Virus record (IMG/VR): IMGVR_UViG_3300030339_000142
Coordinates: 1-36,063 of that record
Length of the DNA: 36,063 nt
Strand: one strand, 5' to 3'
From: a virus
The translations under genes and the position numbers were made by a program. This document shows, in pieces, positions 23,948-30,610 of the stretch. Each line of letters begins with the position of its first letter. Within the stretch, counting starts at the first letter, position 1. Under the pieces are notes generated by a model. That model saw only the letters and a program-made list of their open reading frames with translations. It was not told where the DNA came from and searched no databases.

Positions 23948-24538
23948 TTAGGCGTCACCGTTCAAGAAGTCCTCTACGGACTTCTTGTCGGCTTCGTCTG
24001 CTTCTCCATTCATAAGACGAGCTACCCTTGCAGTGTATTCGTCGTTTCCTGATGGAGTGTCAGTAGCAACCTGGGCCTGACCCCTACGTCTCGATAGGGA
24101 CTTGAAGGCGGTTACCTTATTCTTCTGCTTTGGCGTTACTGCGACCGTGACTACGAATTCCCGATTGATAAGGTCATCAGTGTTTCCGCCAGGTAGTGTT
24201 GCCGCCATGTCCGAGATTCCATTTGCTGCAAGAAGGAACTGACGAGTCTTACTTGCCGTTCCGTTTTGCTGGAACCCTAGGCGTGTCGGTTCTACGTCGC
24301 ACCACAGCCAACGTTCGTCGGTTACTGGATTACCGTCTATATCTTCCAACGGAGCCCCATCAGCAAACGAGATTGCTGCCATCTTTAGGACCCACCAGTT
24401 CTTAGCAACTGGATCAAACGCGCTTGCCTTTAGCTTTACTTCCAGAGACAGAAGACGGACCTTGTAATCCTCGCCACCCACAAGCGGCCTACGTTCGGGT
24501 CCACTCTCTGACGGTTCTGGAACAGAATACTCTGGCAC
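23948..24538 (-). CDS. SSB-like / recombination-accessory protein (tentative)
   Basis: The protein has 196 residues from GTG 24538, which has AAGGAG at 7-base spacing; the longer in-frame form from 24592 lacks such a site. Residues about 20-130 form a beta-rich domain (EDYKVRLLSLEVKLKASAFD, WVLKMAAISFADG, RQFLLAANGI, LINREFVVTVAVT). These resemble the G.Y.VRL...E....... and DLINRE segments of DUF669-type phage proteins often found beside recombination nucleases. The C-terminus is acidic (EADEADKKSVEDFLNGDA), as in single-strand binding proteins. It is the first leftward gene from the divergent control region. Confidence 0.5.
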   Translation of the reverse strand: MPEYSVPEPSESGPERRPLVGGEDYKVRLLSLEVKLKASAFDPVAKNWWVLKMAAISFADGAPLEDIDGNPVTDERWLWCDVEPTRLGFQQNGTASKTRQFLLAANGISDMAATLPGGNTDDLINREFVVTVAVTPKQKNKVTAFKSLSRRRGQAQVATDTPSGNDEYTARVARLMNGEADEADKKSVEDFLNGDA

Positions 24539-24628
24539 TAGGTTCTCCTTGTTTACTTGGTTGACCGAGTAGTAACAATTTACTACTATCATCTAAGCGA
24601 CCCGGTTTGCCGGGATAACTAGGTTGTC

Positions 24629-24634
24629 ATTATA
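24629..24634 (-). promoter_or_regulatory. Candidate minus-strand -10 box TATAAT
   Basis: The minus strand reads TATAAT, a perfect -10 box, about 90 bases upstream of the SSB-like GTG. No good -35 lies 16-18 bases upstream (TGCCCA or similar), so it would need activation or an extended -10. Confidence 0.5.
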
Positions 24635-24648
24635 ACCGCCGAATGGCC

Positions 24649-24734
24649 GTTTTGGGCATGTTTTGAACACAATCTTGATGTGTTTTTTGGTGAAAATCAC
24701 AGCGGTTTTGGGTGTTGAAACGTCAGGTTTTGGA
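24649..24734. repeat. Array of GTTTTGG motifs
   Basis: GTTTTGGG at 24649, TTTTTGG at 24684, GTTTTGGG at 24705 and GTTTTGGA at 24727. The last three are 21 and 22 bases apart, two helical turns, so they face the same side of the DNA. This pattern is expected of an operator array or an initiator site. Confidence 0.6.
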
Positions 24735-24736
24735 CA

Positions 24737-24763
24737 TGTCGGGGCGTAGTATTCACCCCGACA
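24737..24763 (+). other. Leader hairpin before the Cas4-like gene
   Basis: TGTCGGGG (24737-24744) pairs with CCCCGACA (24756-24763) around an 11-base loop, 27 bases before the ATG. No T-run follows, so it may be an mRNA leader element or part of a protein-binding site. Confidence 0.55.
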
Positions 24764-24790
24764 GTCAAAGTCATCGTTCGAGGATTCAAA

Positions 24791-25912
24791 ATGCCCGTAA
24801 TTGGCTTCGTTTCCGCAGATGGGTCAAGCGACCTTCAGGAAGGTAAAGGACACTGCTCATTCGATTATGCACTAGAGGAAGCTGCGACGGGTAACTCCGA
24901 TGCGTTTCCATATCCATATCCAGTCCTAAAGGGTATGGTTGACCAGAATCAGAAGCGTGACTACATCTCAGTTACTTCTGTTCTGCATTGTCTACGTGCT
25001 GCTTTTCTAAAACAACGTATAGACTACTACGAGTCTCCAGATAAACTGTACCCTATGTTCCGTGGAACCTTGTTCCATGCTTTGCTGGAGTCAAGCCCTA
25101 ATCCTAACGCTAGGATCGAGGAACGTCACTCACGGAAGCATCGCGGAGTAGAACTCCAGGGAACATTCGACTCAATGTTGATGTTCGAAGACCCGGACAC
25201 ACACAAGACAATCATACAGGATTGGAAGACCACTGACAATCTTCCAAAGTACGACACGCCGTACTCTTCTCACATCGCTCAGATAAACCTCTATCGCTGG
25301 CTTCTCGGGCTTGACCCAAAGAATGTCATCATGGAGGTCTGGTACTTCTCGATGCAAGGCATGAAGCGTTGCCGATTGAAAGATGGAACACAAGCCACTC
25401 GTGGCGGGCGGTATCCCATCAACCAGCATTGGTCAGATAAGCGCATAGAAGATTTCCTAGATGACCGGCTTATGAAGTTGAAGGCCAGCTTCGATACTGG
25501 AATTCCTATGCCATATGTAATGGTTCCAGAAGAAGACAAGTGGGAGTGCCAGTATTGCCCGGTAGCGCAGAAGTGTGAGTCGCTTCGAACAAAGGAAAAC
25601 GAAGCAGTGTGGAGACGCGAGAATGGCCTACCGCCTGAGACCACCAAGGAAGACATCGACCCGGCGTCCTCGCAGGCATGGGACAATGTTGTGGGCTTTT
25701 ATACTTCTATTGCAAGCGATGAGACGAAATCTGAAAATAGTATTAGTCTTCCTGTGGACGATAGTAGTGTTGTACGCGAGCCAAGCAAAGTAACACCTGA
25801 GATGATGCAGAAACAGACAGCGCATCTTCGGGAACTTGGGGCTCAACTGGGTGCGATAGAGAAGCGGCGTGGCCGTCCACCCGGAAGCAAGAACAAGGAG
25901 AAGAATGATTGA
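24791..25912 (+). CDS. Cas4/RecB-family Fe-S exonuclease with C-terminal AT-hook
   Basis: The protein has 373 residues. PD-(D/E)XK nuclease motifs are His96 (LFHALLES), Asp127 (LQGTFDSML), Asp144-x-Lys146 (IIQDWKTTD) and Gln164-x3-Tyr168 (QINLYRW). Cys67 together with Cys253, Cys256 and Cys262 (CQYCPVAQKC) form the four ligands of an iron-sulfur cluster as in Cas4 and AddB. The last 20 residues contain RRGRPPGSKNK, an AT-hook. Phage members act in recombination or end processing, and no cas1/cas2 or CRISPR array is nearby. It is in the same frame as the DnaB gene, separated by one TGA. An acidic linker joins the nuclease to the AT-hook. Confidence 0.86.
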   Translation: MPVIGFVSADGSSDLQEGKGHCSFDYALEEAATGNSDAFPYPYPVLKGMVDQNQKRDYISVTSVLHCLRAAFLKQRIDYYESPDKLYPMFRGTLFHALLESSPNPNARIEERHSRKHRGVELQGTFDSMLMFEDPDTHKTIIQDWKTTDNLPKYDTPYSSHIAQINLYRWLLGLDPKNVIMEVWYFSMQGMKRCRLKDGTQATRGGRYPINQHWSDKRIEDFLDDRLMKLKASFDTGIPMPYVMVPEEDKWECQYCPVAQKCESLRTKENEAVWRRENGLPPETTKEDIDPASSQAWDNVVGFYTSIASDETKSENSISLPVDDSSVVREPSKVTPEMMQKQTAHLRELGAQLGAIEKRRGRPPGSKNKEKND

Positions 25913-25937
25913 CAGGAAGGAGATTTCGACATCATAG
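25905..25937 (+). other. Ten-codon reading frame opening at the best ribosome site before dnaB
   Basis: ATG 25905 overlaps the nuclease stop and has AAGGAG four bases upstream. It encodes MIDRKEISTS and stops at TAG 25935-25937. The DnaB frame is open beside it but lacks any ATG, GTG or TTG. If the run ATTTC at 25923-25927 had one more T, this start would read straight into DnaB as MIDRKEIFDIIDRLPPQN. It is a leader peptide, a frameshift site or the mark of a one-base deletion. Confidence 0.55.
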
Positions 25938-27259
25938 ACAGGCTACCGCCTCAGAATATAGAAGCGGAACAAGCAGTCCTGGGGTCTATACTGATAGACC
26001 AGGATGCAATAACGGAAGTCATAACGTTTCTGAAACCGGAAGACTTCTACAGACAATCTCATGGTCGTATCTATAACGCGATGTGTAAGTTGGCTGATGC
26101 CAAAGAGCCAATCGACGTTGTTACTGTTTCCGAGAAACTAGAAACAGACGGGGAACTTGCCTCGATAGGTGGTTCTGGATATCTGTCTACTCTCGGCAAC
26201 GATACGCCAACAGCGGTTCACGTTGCACAGTACGGTAGGATCGTTGAGCGTAAGGCGGTTCTTCGAAGAATGATCGGCGCAGCAGGCGGAATTGCTGCCA
26301 TTGGCTACGAAGACGGCTCCGATGTTGACGATGCTATCGACAGGGCAGAGAAGATATTCGCCAAGGCGAAGACTCGGGCCATGCTTAACCGTAAGGCCCC
26401 TGATCCATCTAGCATCATTGCTCGTATGGAAAACGTTCAGCTAAAGGCAATCCCGACACGATGGCCGTCACTCAACAACTTCGCTATGGGATACATGCCA
26501 GGTCAGTTGTGGGTTGCTGGTGGATTTACGTCAACAGGTAAGTCGGCATTGGCTGTGAACGCCGTAGAGGATGTCATCAAAGCTGGTGGCGTGGCTATGG
26601 TCGCGTCAACAGAGATGACACAGGAACAGTATCTACTTCGGCTAGTAAGTCTTTCGTCTGGAGTTCCGCAGAGAGTTCTAAGACGTGGCGGGATGACTCT
26701 AGAGCAAGGCGTGGCCTACAGAAACGCAGTTGACTTCTGGAAGGCCCAAAAGCTTCGGGTGTATGACGATCTGTACAACCTTCAGCGCATCTATCGCATG
26801 GCTAAGCTTACTAAAGAACAACTTGGCGGCTTGGATTTGTTGGTGGTTGACTTCATTCAGAACCTAAACGAGTCTGGTGATGAAGTCAAGGAAATGAACA
26901 AGAATGCCTTGACCTTGCAGGCTTACGCAAAGGAACTAGACTGCACGGTCCTTGCGTTGTCCCAAGTTTCGAACGCTCAGGCAATGATGCAGAGTGAAAG
27001 TGGAGTAGGTAACTACTTTGCTTTTAAGGGTGCTGGTTCTATTGCTCACGCCGCTGACGTGGCTATCATGTTGGATCGCGACAAGACCAATGCACCTGAT
27101 GTTCTTTGGATTCACGTCGTAAAGAACCGGCATGACGAGATGGGCAAGATTGCGTGTCACTTCGATCTTCCGACCGGAAGCATTCGTCAGATGACACCGG
27201 AAGACGCGATAGCGGCCGATCCAAACTCGGGCCGCAGAAGTAAGCAAAAGGATCACTAA
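25931..27259 (+). CDS. dnaB: Replicative DnaB-type helicase, start codon anomalous
   Basis: About 442 residues from ATC 25931, which has AGGAAGGAG 8 bases upstream. The first canonical start, ATG 26081, would remove the conserved N-terminal segment IDRLPPQNIEAEQAVLGS. Counting from 25931, Walker A is at 197-205 (GGFTSTGKS) and Walker B at about 305-308 (LLVVDF). Further helicase motifs include STEMTQEQYLLRLVS, LALSQVSNAQ and the final VKNRHDEMGK. It unwinds the replication fork as a hexamer. The frame continues the upstream nuclease frame past a TGA at 25910-25912. Non-AUG initiation, a -1 shift from ATG 25905, read-through or a sequence error are all possible. The protein itself is certain. 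Confidence 0.88.
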   Translation: MIDRLPPQNIEAEQAVLGSILIDQDAITEVITFLKPEDFYRQSHGRIYNAMCKLADAKEPIDVVTVSEKLETDGELASIGGSGYLSTLGNDTPTAVHVAQYGRIVERKAVLRRMIGAAGGIAAIGYEDGSDVDDAIDRAEKIFAKAKTRAMLNRKAPDPSSIIARMENVQLKAIPTRWPSLNNFAMGYMPGQLWVAGGFTSTGKSALAVNAVEDVIKAGGVAMVASTEMTQEQYLLRLVSLSSGVPQRVLRRGGMTLEQGVAYRNAVDFWKAQKLRVYDDLYNLQRIYRMAKLTKEQLGGLDLLVVDFIQNLNESGDEVKEMNKNALTLQAYAKELDCTVLALSQVSNAQAMMQSESGVGNYFAFKGAGSIAHAADVAIMLDRDKTNAPDVLWIHVVKNRHDEMGKIACHFDLPTGSIRQMTPEDAIAADPNSGRRSKQKDH

Positions 27260-27492
27260 TGCCTAGAGGTAAAATATACAACCCCCCACAAAACGATGCT
27301 TCTCGAAATAAGCACGATTGGACGGAATGTGAATGGTGGGATGGTATAGCGAAAGCTTGCCGTTCCCCGATGAACTGCTACCTAAAGACATACGACATTC
27401 CACCTAAGTGCGAATCTGACGGTTGTTCTAGTTGCGCCGGTTTTGATGCGCCAAGACTCAATGGAGGATCACGTTGCGCGAGAGGGCTCTAG
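27259..27492 (+). CDS. Small cysteine-rich protein
   Basis: The protein has 77 residues, with ATG overlapping the helicase stop (TAATG). It has eight Cys residues: Cys24, Cys34, Cys40, Cys51, Cys56, Cys59 and two others (TECEWWDG, KACRSPMNCYLK, CESDGCSSCAGF, SRCARGL). Tryptophans cluster before them. The spacing is not a standard zinc ribbon; it could bind one or two zinc ions. Function unknown. It overlaps the next gene by 19 bases. Confidence 0.62.
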   Translation: MPRGKIYNPPQNDASRNKHDWTECEWWDGIAKACRSPMNCYLKTYDIPPKCESDGCSSCAGFDAPRLNGGSRCARGL

Positions 27493-27635
27493 CAGTAGTA
27501 GAGAAGATTGACGGTGAGTGGAAGGTCGTACGTCGCATCGGGGTTGACGATACAAAGCGTAACGACGACAGACGAATACTCGATAGGATGCTAATCGAGT
27601 TGAATACGATAGCCGGGAAGAAGAGGAATGACTGA
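27474..27635 (+). CDS. Small hypothetical protein, TTG start
   Basis: The protein has 53 residues. TTG 27474 has GGAGG six bases upstream. The sequence has a short beta pair (ALAVVEKIDGEWKVVRRIG) followed by a basic helix (NDDRRILDRMLIELNTI). It overlaps both neighbours (19 and 8 bases), the usual style of this block. No family recognised. Confidence 0.6.
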   Translation: MRERALAVVEKIDGEWKVVRRIGVDDTKRNDDRRILDRMLIELNTIAGKKRND

Positions 27636-27996
27636 GCAAGAAGCACGAATTCTAGGCAAAGTCCTAGAGATGCTAGGGTCAGGAAGTCCGACAACCCAGA
27701 ACCTAGACGACTACATCGTGGCTTACCAGATTCTCGGGAACCTTGTTGCTCACGCACAAGGGGAATCCGAGACGGCCGAGATGGTAACGAAACTGGCTTG
27801 GGCTGAAGAGTTCGCGAAGGCCAAGGAAGAAAAGATTTCGGACATGGTGGCTAAGGCGAAGGCCGATGTCGCCGTTCATAGTCTTAGGATGGCTGAAGTG
27901 AAGGCACATGAAAAGTGGGCCAAGCTAAAGGCCACTAGAGAATCAGTCTGGGAGGCCGTGAACGCCATAAAGTTCCTCGGCAGAAATGGCGGGTAG
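27628..27996 (+). CDS. Helical hypothetical protein
   Basis: The protein has 122 residues. It is nearly all helix: [35 protein letters not shown], then a long charged stretch ([37 protein letters not shown]) likely to form a coiled coil. It overlaps the endonuclease VII-like gene by 11 bases. Function unknown. Confidence 0.65.
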   Translation: MTEQEARILGKVLEMLGSGSPTTQNLDDYIVAYQILGNLVAHAQGESETAEMVTKLAWAEEFAKAKEEKISDMVAKAKADVAVHSLRMAEVKAHEKWAKLKATRESVWEAVNAIKFLGRNGG

Positions 27997-28171
27997 CGTT
28001 CCGGCCTGTCATCCAGAGAGGCCATATGAGGCCCGGAGCCTAGCAGTAGACCACGACCACCAGACCGGGAGAGTACGAGGACTTCTATGCACTCGATGCA
28101 ATAACGCCCTTGGGTCGTTCAAGGACAACACTGATTACCTTAGGTCTGCGATATCTTATCTAGAGGAATAA
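27986..28171 (+). CDS. Degenerate endonuclease VII-like protein
   Basis: The protein has 61 residues. The core [20 protein letters not shown] followed by [20 protein letters not shown] is the endonuclease VII (T4 gp49-like) signature, with the catalytic DHDH and the second zinc pair Cys35 and Cys38. Upstream, only Cys8 (PACHPE) remains of the first CxxC pair; Val5 takes the place of the other Cys. The N-terminal helices are missing and no other frame holds them. It is either a minimal variant, a remnant, or a regulator of the intact paralogue at 30607-30981. Confidence 0.65.
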   Translation: MAGSVPACHPERPYEARSLAVDHDHQTGRVRGLLCTRCNNALGSFKDNTDYLRSAISYLEE

Positions 28172-28172
28172 A

Positions 28173-28424
28173 ATGCCGAAGCTATACGACGTGGCTTGTG
28201 AGGTTTGCCACAAAGGCATGGTTTCAACTGAAGAAAACTGGCTAGACATGAGCCTTTTGGTAATCTGCGAAGACTGCGAGAAGGCTTTTGTTACCCCGAT
28301 GGACACCAAGCCTCGTCGGTGGTCTATGTACGAAATCTTCATGCCCGGCACAGAACAGATGATCCAGTATTCCAATCTGAACGCACTGCGCAACTTTGGT
28401 AGCCAATACGGCGACGAGGCGTAA
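28173..28424 (+). CDS. Small zinc-ribbon protein
   Basis: The protein has 83 residues. CEVC (9-12) and CEDC (32-35) form a complete four-Cys set (ACEVCHKGMV, LLVICEDCEKAF). The C-terminal half is helical. It starts one base after the stop of the degenerate endonuclease gene. Likely a nucleic-acid or protein adaptor; no specific family recognised. Confidence 0.65.
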   Translation: MPKLYDVACEVCHKGMVSTEENWLDMSLLVICEDCEKAFVTPMDTKPRRWSMYEIFMPGTEQMIQYSNLNALRNFGSQYGDEA

Positions 28425-28425
28425 G

Positions 28426-28626
28426 ATGTCCGTGATAAAGACAGAGTTCACTGTAGTATTCCCTAGTCACACGGAAGGCAGAATTGATAGGCTAACTGAT
28501 ACTGGAAACGCAGAGATTACTATCAGGAACACAGAAGCCCACTGGCAAAATAGGGCCTTCAAGATAATCGTTCTTGAAGCAAACGACCCCAAAGACCTGG
28601 AGGCACTAGATGCCAGCAACGGTTGA
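28426..28626 (+). CDS. Small hypothetical protein
   Basis: The protein has 66 residues from ATG 28426 with GAGG upstream; an upstream in-frame start at 28396 lies inside the previous gene. The sequence has a beta-rich start (SVIKTEFTVVFPSHTEGRID) and NAEITIRNTEAHWQNRAFKI, consistent with a small beta barrel. Ends in an acidic stretch and overlaps the next start by 17 bases. No family recognised. Confidence 0.6.
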   Translation: MSVIKTEFTVVFPSHTEGRIDRLTDTGNAEITIRNTEAHWQNRAFKIIVLEANDPKDLEALDASNG

Positions 28627-28834
28627 GGCGAACGGCGTACTGATGCTTGCCGACCTTACGCCGGGTGATTGGATTCTTCTACCAGAAGGCAATGTTACTC
28701 AGGTTTTCCTGATTGACAAAAGATTCGTTGGATACTTAGTCGGGAAGTCGCTTGAAAAGGTTGAACTAAGCAAGGTGAAGCGAGTCCATCGTCAAGGATA
28801 CTGGGTAGACGACAACGGGAAGAAGTTAGCGTAA
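28610..28834 (+). CDS. Small beta-rich hypothetical protein
   Basis: The protein has 74 residues. Short strands alternate with glycines (LTPGDWILLPEGNVTQVFLI, YLVGKSLEKVELSKVKRVHR, YWVDDNGKKLA), an SH3- or OB-like small barrel pattern. It overlaps the next gene by one base (TAATG). Function unknown; translational coupling with the HAD phosphatase is evident. Confidence 0.6.
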   Translation: MPATVEANGVLMLADLTPGDWILLPEGNVTQVFLIDKRFVGYLVGKSLEKVELSKVKRVHRQGYWVDDNGKKLA

Positions 28835-29247
28835 TGAAGCAGGAAGTACACGATTACGGCATGGCTAACGGCCATGCACCACAGGCCGCAAAGGTAGTAT
28901 GTGTTGACTTCGATGGCGTGATAGTTCCGTGGGGTCCGTTGTTCCCTGAGGTTGACACCGTTAACCACGGAACGGTAGAGGCGATAAGATGGCTAAAGGA
29001 ACAGGGTGGATTCACGATTGTCATTCTCACGTCTCGCCTAAGCCCTAAGTGGCTAGGCCAAAACGGTGAAGATGCAGTTGACCACTACAACCACATCGCG
29101 TCAGTCTGCAAGAAGTTTGGCATTCCATTTGACGATATTACAGCAGAGAAGGTTCCTGCAATAGCCTACATAGATGACAGAGCAGTAAACTACAACTCTA
29201 CTGATGGTTGGGACAAGGTTATGGAAGGTGTGGCATGTCTAGAATAG
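28834..29247 (+). CDS. HAD-superfamily phosphatase
   Basis: The protein has 137 residues. HAD motif I is CVDFDGV with Asp25 (nucleophile) and Asp27; motif II is ILTSR with Thr66/Ser67. Lys106 is a motif III candidate and motif IV is YIDDRA with Asp114 and Asp115. No cap domain is present, so substrates could be large, such as nucleotides or nucleic acid ends. The family includes the 3'-phosphatase domain of T4-type polynucleotide kinase, though no kinase domain is present. It is placed with nucleotide and recombination genes, which fits. Confidence 0.82.
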   Translation: MKQEVHDYGMANGHAPQAAKVVCVDFDGVIVPWGPLFPEVDTVNHGTVEAIRWLKEQGGFTIVILTSRLSPKWLGQNGEDAVDHYNHIASVCKKFGIPFDDITAEKVPAIAYIDDRAVNYNSTDGWDKVMEGVACLE

Positions 29248-29534
29248 CCTACACTGATATCTCATACAGACTACTAGAATCCATATTCAAGTCCCGTTTT
29301 GTGGCCCATAACAACAGTAGGCTTGTGGTAGGTGACTACGTTATCAGTAGTAATCTGCCTTTGGATACTAGGATTGTCAAGGTTCTGGATTATACTTACT
29401 CACTAGATGGTCGCCGTGACTGGCGACAACAGATGAGAATCTACTGGGAATCAAGTGAGTTCGAAGATGTCCCAGAAGGCGTAGCCTTTCCTGAGTTTCA
29501 GATTATAGCGACGAGGGAAGAAAGTGGCGACTAA
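29235..29534 (+). CDS. Hypothetical protein
   Basis: The protein has 99 residues from ATG 29235, preceded by GGAAGG. The first third is helical (ISYRLLESIFKSRFVAHNNS), then VVGDYVISSNLPLDTRIVKV and DWRQQMRIYWESSE give a beta section. It overlaps the previous gene by 13 bases and the next by 11. No family recognised. Confidence 0.62.
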   Translation: MSRIAYTDISYRLLESIFKSRFVAHNNSRLVVGDYVISSNLPLDTRIVKVLDYTYSLDGRRDWRQQMRIYWESSEFEDVPEGVAFPEFQIIATREESGD

Positions 29535-29982
29535 CCCAAAGGATTTGGTAGGCGCAAAGAAGGCCCCGCTTGCCCTCGTTCCCCCGGCTCTGATAATCGG
29601 TGTCTCTGAGGCTATGGCTGACGGGGCAGCGAAGTACGGCCCGTTCAACTGGCGAGAGAACGCTGTAGAGATAATGACGTATCTAGAGGCTTCTCTTCGA
29701 CACATATACGCATTCATGGATGGAGAGGATAACGCCACCGACTCAGGCATCCATCACCTGAAGCACGCAGGGGCATGTATGGGCATAGTTCTTGACAGTA
29801 TAGAGCTAGGTGTAGCAATAGATAATCGCCCGCCAAAGGGTCCGGCAGCTAAAATGCTGCAAGCCCTTGACAAGACTAGGATTTACGTGGATGAAGTGCC
29901 CGAATTGCCAGACAACAATAAGCCCGTTCGACTGCCAGAAGGTCAGTTTGGGCGGGCGCAAGCAAGGCATCAAGTGCCCTAA
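29524..29982 (+). CDS. dATP/dGTP diphosphohydrolase-like protein (DUF5664 / MazZ-like)
   Basis: The protein has 152 residues; the GTG start has GAGGG upstream. The core AAKYGPFNWRENAVEIMTYL followed by EASLRHIYAFMDGED and DSGIHHLKHAGACMGIVL matches the N-terminal domain of dATP/dGTP diphosphohydrolases, an all-helical fold with His and acidic metal ligands. Such enzymes hydrolyse purine deoxynucleotides. In Z-DNA phages the relative MazZ supplies the 2-aminoadenine pathway, but no PurZ gene is present here, so a nucleotide pool role is more likely. The last 35 residues overlap a zinc-ribbon gene and are likely variable. Confidence 0.8.
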   Translation: MATNPKDLVGAKKAPLALVPPALIIGVSEAMADGAAKYGPFNWRENAVEIMTYLEASLRHIYAFMDGEDNATDSGIHHLKHAGACMGIVLDSIELGVAIDNRPPKGPAAKMLQALDKTRIYVDEVPELPDNNKPVRLPEGQFGRAQARHQVP

Positions 29983-30043
29983 GTGTACTGAAGTAATTCA
30001 GGTCACAGGCCAAGAGTCTAACAAGAAAGCGAAGTTGAAGTAA
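29891..30043 (+). CDS. 50-residue zinc-ribbon protein nested over the end of its neighbour
   Basis: ATG 29891 opens a frame to TAA 30041-30043, overlapping the diphosphohydrolase by 92 bases and the next gene by one base (TAATG). The sequence begins MKCPNCQTTI and continues to GIKCPKCTEV, so Cys3/Cys6 and Cys29/Cys32 form a complete zinc ribbon. The C-terminus is basic (SNKKAKLK). The regular CPxC pairs argue strongly that this frame is coding. Confidence 0.68.
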   Translation: MKCPNCQTTISPFDCQKVSLGGRKQGIKCPKCTEVIQVTGQESNKKAKLK

Positions 30044-30378
30044 TGAGTGTTGACTCTCTTGTAGAAAGCCTATCAGGCGATCCGAGTTATATTCGGTTCC
30101 TAATTTCTGAGCGGCCCTACATACGAGCCGCACTCGAAGCAAGATCGTATTGCTATGACGAAGAATACAGGATCATGGCATACCCAACGTCTGTTGGAAG
30201 TTCCTTGCATCTTGATCTTTTAGTTCTAGAAGATTGGCTAAAGACCCTATCGCCTCAGGATCGAAAGATGTTGAACGACTGGGCCGACGAGACTAAAAAC
30301 AGACCATCATTCTCTAGTCCAAAGATGGGCAGGGTTCGCGTACTAATTGAAAGGTTTGCTCGTGAACAGAACTCCTAG
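30043..30378 (+). CDS. Hypothetical protein
   Basis: The protein has 111 residues. It reads as compact helical protein (SYIRFLISERPYIRAALEAR, LHLDLLVLEDWLKTLSPQDR, KMLNDWADETKNR, RVRVLIERFA). The LSPQDRKML...W segment recalls a helix pair in small regulators but I cannot assign a family. It is coupled to the zinc-ribbon gene before it (TAATG) and overlaps the next gene by 17 bases. Confidence 0.65.
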   Translation: MSVDSLVESLSGDPSYIRFLISERPYIRAALEARSYCYDEEYRIMAYPTSVGSSLHLDLLVLEDWLKTLSPQDRKMLNDWADETKNRPSFSSPKMGRVRVLIERFAREQNS

Positions 30379-30610
30379 GCGTCATAAGCTGACCGACCCG
30401 GCCCTTATTTTCATAATGAACAAACTGAAAGAGCAGAAGTCAGAAAAGGGGCTAGAGGCGGACTGTAGAGAACACGGCATATTAGTTCCTAGAAGAGCAG
30501 AACTCATCGGGAAGAGAGAGATTCCGTTTAGTTACTTGTGTAGTGGGGATGCTAGAAGGGTTTCACAGGAAACCGGAATTCAAATTGATTCCGATAGGGT
30601 GGCTGAATGA
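30362..30610 (+). CDS. Small hypothetical protein
   Basis: The protein has 82 residues from GTG 30362, which has AAAGG upstream; ATG 30347 is a less likely start. The N-terminus is basic (NRTPRRHKLTDPALIF), then helical (NKLKEQKSEKGLEADC). The C-terminal part has a possible HTH-like pattern (SYLCSGDARRVSQETGI). The stop overlaps the endonuclease start as ATGA. Function unknown. Confidence 0.58.
   Translation: MNRTPRRHKLTDPALIFIMNKLKEQKSEKGLEADCREHGILVPRRAELIGKREIPFSYLCSGDARRVSQETGIQIDSDRVAE

Larger units (their letters stand above)
24539..24790. promoter_or_regulatory. Divergent intergenic control region (252 bases)
   Basis: It separates leftward and rightward gene blocks and holds no gene I can support. 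It contains a minus-strand TATAAT, repeated GTTTTGG motifs, a small hairpin at 24601-24614 (CCCGG TTTG CCGGG) in the presumed minus-strand leader, and a larger hairpin at 24737-24763. It is the best place in the window for early promoters and operators. I cannot define a convincing plus-strand promoter. Confidence 0.7.

Noticed and set aside
24791-25912. Cas4-like protein as sign of a CRISPR-Cas system
   Set aside because: No cas1, cas2, effector genes or CRISPR array are in the window; phage Cas4-like nucleases occur alone.
26081-27259. DnaB starting at ATG 26081
   Set aside because: This would delete the conserved N-terminal segment that is clearly encoded upstream in the same frame.
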